In this document: in pieces, positions 36,243-36,410 of the stretch | Layout of the letters: each line of letters opens with the position of its first letter | Numbering within the stretch: position 1 is the stretch's first letter | The notes under the pieces: model-generated | The model's database searches: none | Told to the model about the DNA's origin: nothing | What the model saw: only the letters and a program-made list of their open reading frames with translations | Position numbers and translations under genes: made by a program | Assembly: GCA_025352695.1 (NCBI GenBank) | Contig: JANXSK010000163.1 | Location: 1-36,410, forward strand | Source of the DNA: Ferruginibacter sp. | GTDB taxonomy: Bacteria; Bacteroidota; Bacteroidia; Chitinophagales; Chitinophagaceae | Direction: 5' to 3' | DNA: 36,410 nucleotides

Positions 36243-36410
36243 TTACGGCTTTTTCCTGTTGATTTTTAACGCATCATAATGGGTCTGCTTATTTTTAGGT
36301 GCATCACATAAGCAGTCCTTAATAAGTGGTAAATAAGTGTGCTTTAGCCAACTTATTATTGAGGTCCGTTTTAATAATACCAGCCTGAATGATGCAGCAA
36401 ATTTTATGCA
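36243..36410 (-). CDS. possible partial gene running off the window edge
   Basis: From the window end, one minus-strand frame stays open for 55 codons to TAA at 36243-36245, with a basic, protein-like sequence (LVLLKRTSIISWLKHTYLPL...HYDALKINRKKP). No family is recognised and the start lies outside the window. It could be the end of a real gene or chance openness. Confidence 0.25.
   Translation of the reverse strand, partial: CIKFAASFRLVLLKRTSIISWLKHTYLPLIKDCLCDAPKNKQTHYDALKINRKKP

Overview
The window looks like chromosomal DNA of a Bacteroidota bacterium, most likely Chitinophagaceae or a near relative. This rests on low GC, many short N-terminal signal peptides of the MKKI...AQ type, a type IX secretion (CHU_C/gliding) C-terminal domain, HD-PycTM and FIST proteins, and kinases of the '[25 protein letters not shown]' type that are abundant in this phylum. 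No rRNA, tRNA, CRISPR array or complete mobile element was seen.

Layout. (1) 62-8959, minus strand: a signalling block. An overlapping operon encodes a FIST sensor, a soluble kinase with three repeated sensor modules, and a 7TM kinase. Upstream of it lie another membrane kinase and a TPR protein that is the surviving front of a broken TPR-kinase. (2) 9213-11342, plus strand: an HD-phosphohydrolase/PycTM fusion and an SdiA-regulated-like beta-propeller protein. (3) 11393-13727, minus: a CotH-kinase-like secreted protein, the decayed tail of another histidine kinase, and a YitT-family membrane protein. (4) 13827-25903, minus: exported peptidases and amidohydrolases (M20D, a dead P1/DmpA-type peptidase, an imidazolonepropionase-like amidohydrolase, an M20 carbamoylase-type enzyme, a cupin-like protein, two S9 peptidases and an M19 dipeptidase). 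Together they look like a peptide and modified amino-acid scavenging set in the periplasm. (5) 26915-28318, plus: a membrane histidine kinase behind a perfect palindrome. (6) 28430-31810, minus: a SWIM/SNF2 helicase. (7) 32047-33063, plus: an HNH endonuclease with an unassigned C-terminal region, followed by REP-like repeats and a gutted RAYT transposase. (8) 33508-35940, minus: a large secreted delta-60-repeat/PKD/CHU_C protein.

The most striking feature is the number of eroded genes readable between intact ones: a TPR-kinase joined by a deletion to the tail of an HD-domain gene (6200-6568), a kinase ATP-binding tail (12582-12788), a P1 peptidase with several stops and a frameshift (15392-16110), short unidentified remnants (21810-22010, 26666-26752), and a transposase remnant with an internal deletion (33352-33460). 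Several lie beside intact relatives, which suggests duplication followed by loss. All family assignments come from reading motifs by eye; no database search was run.
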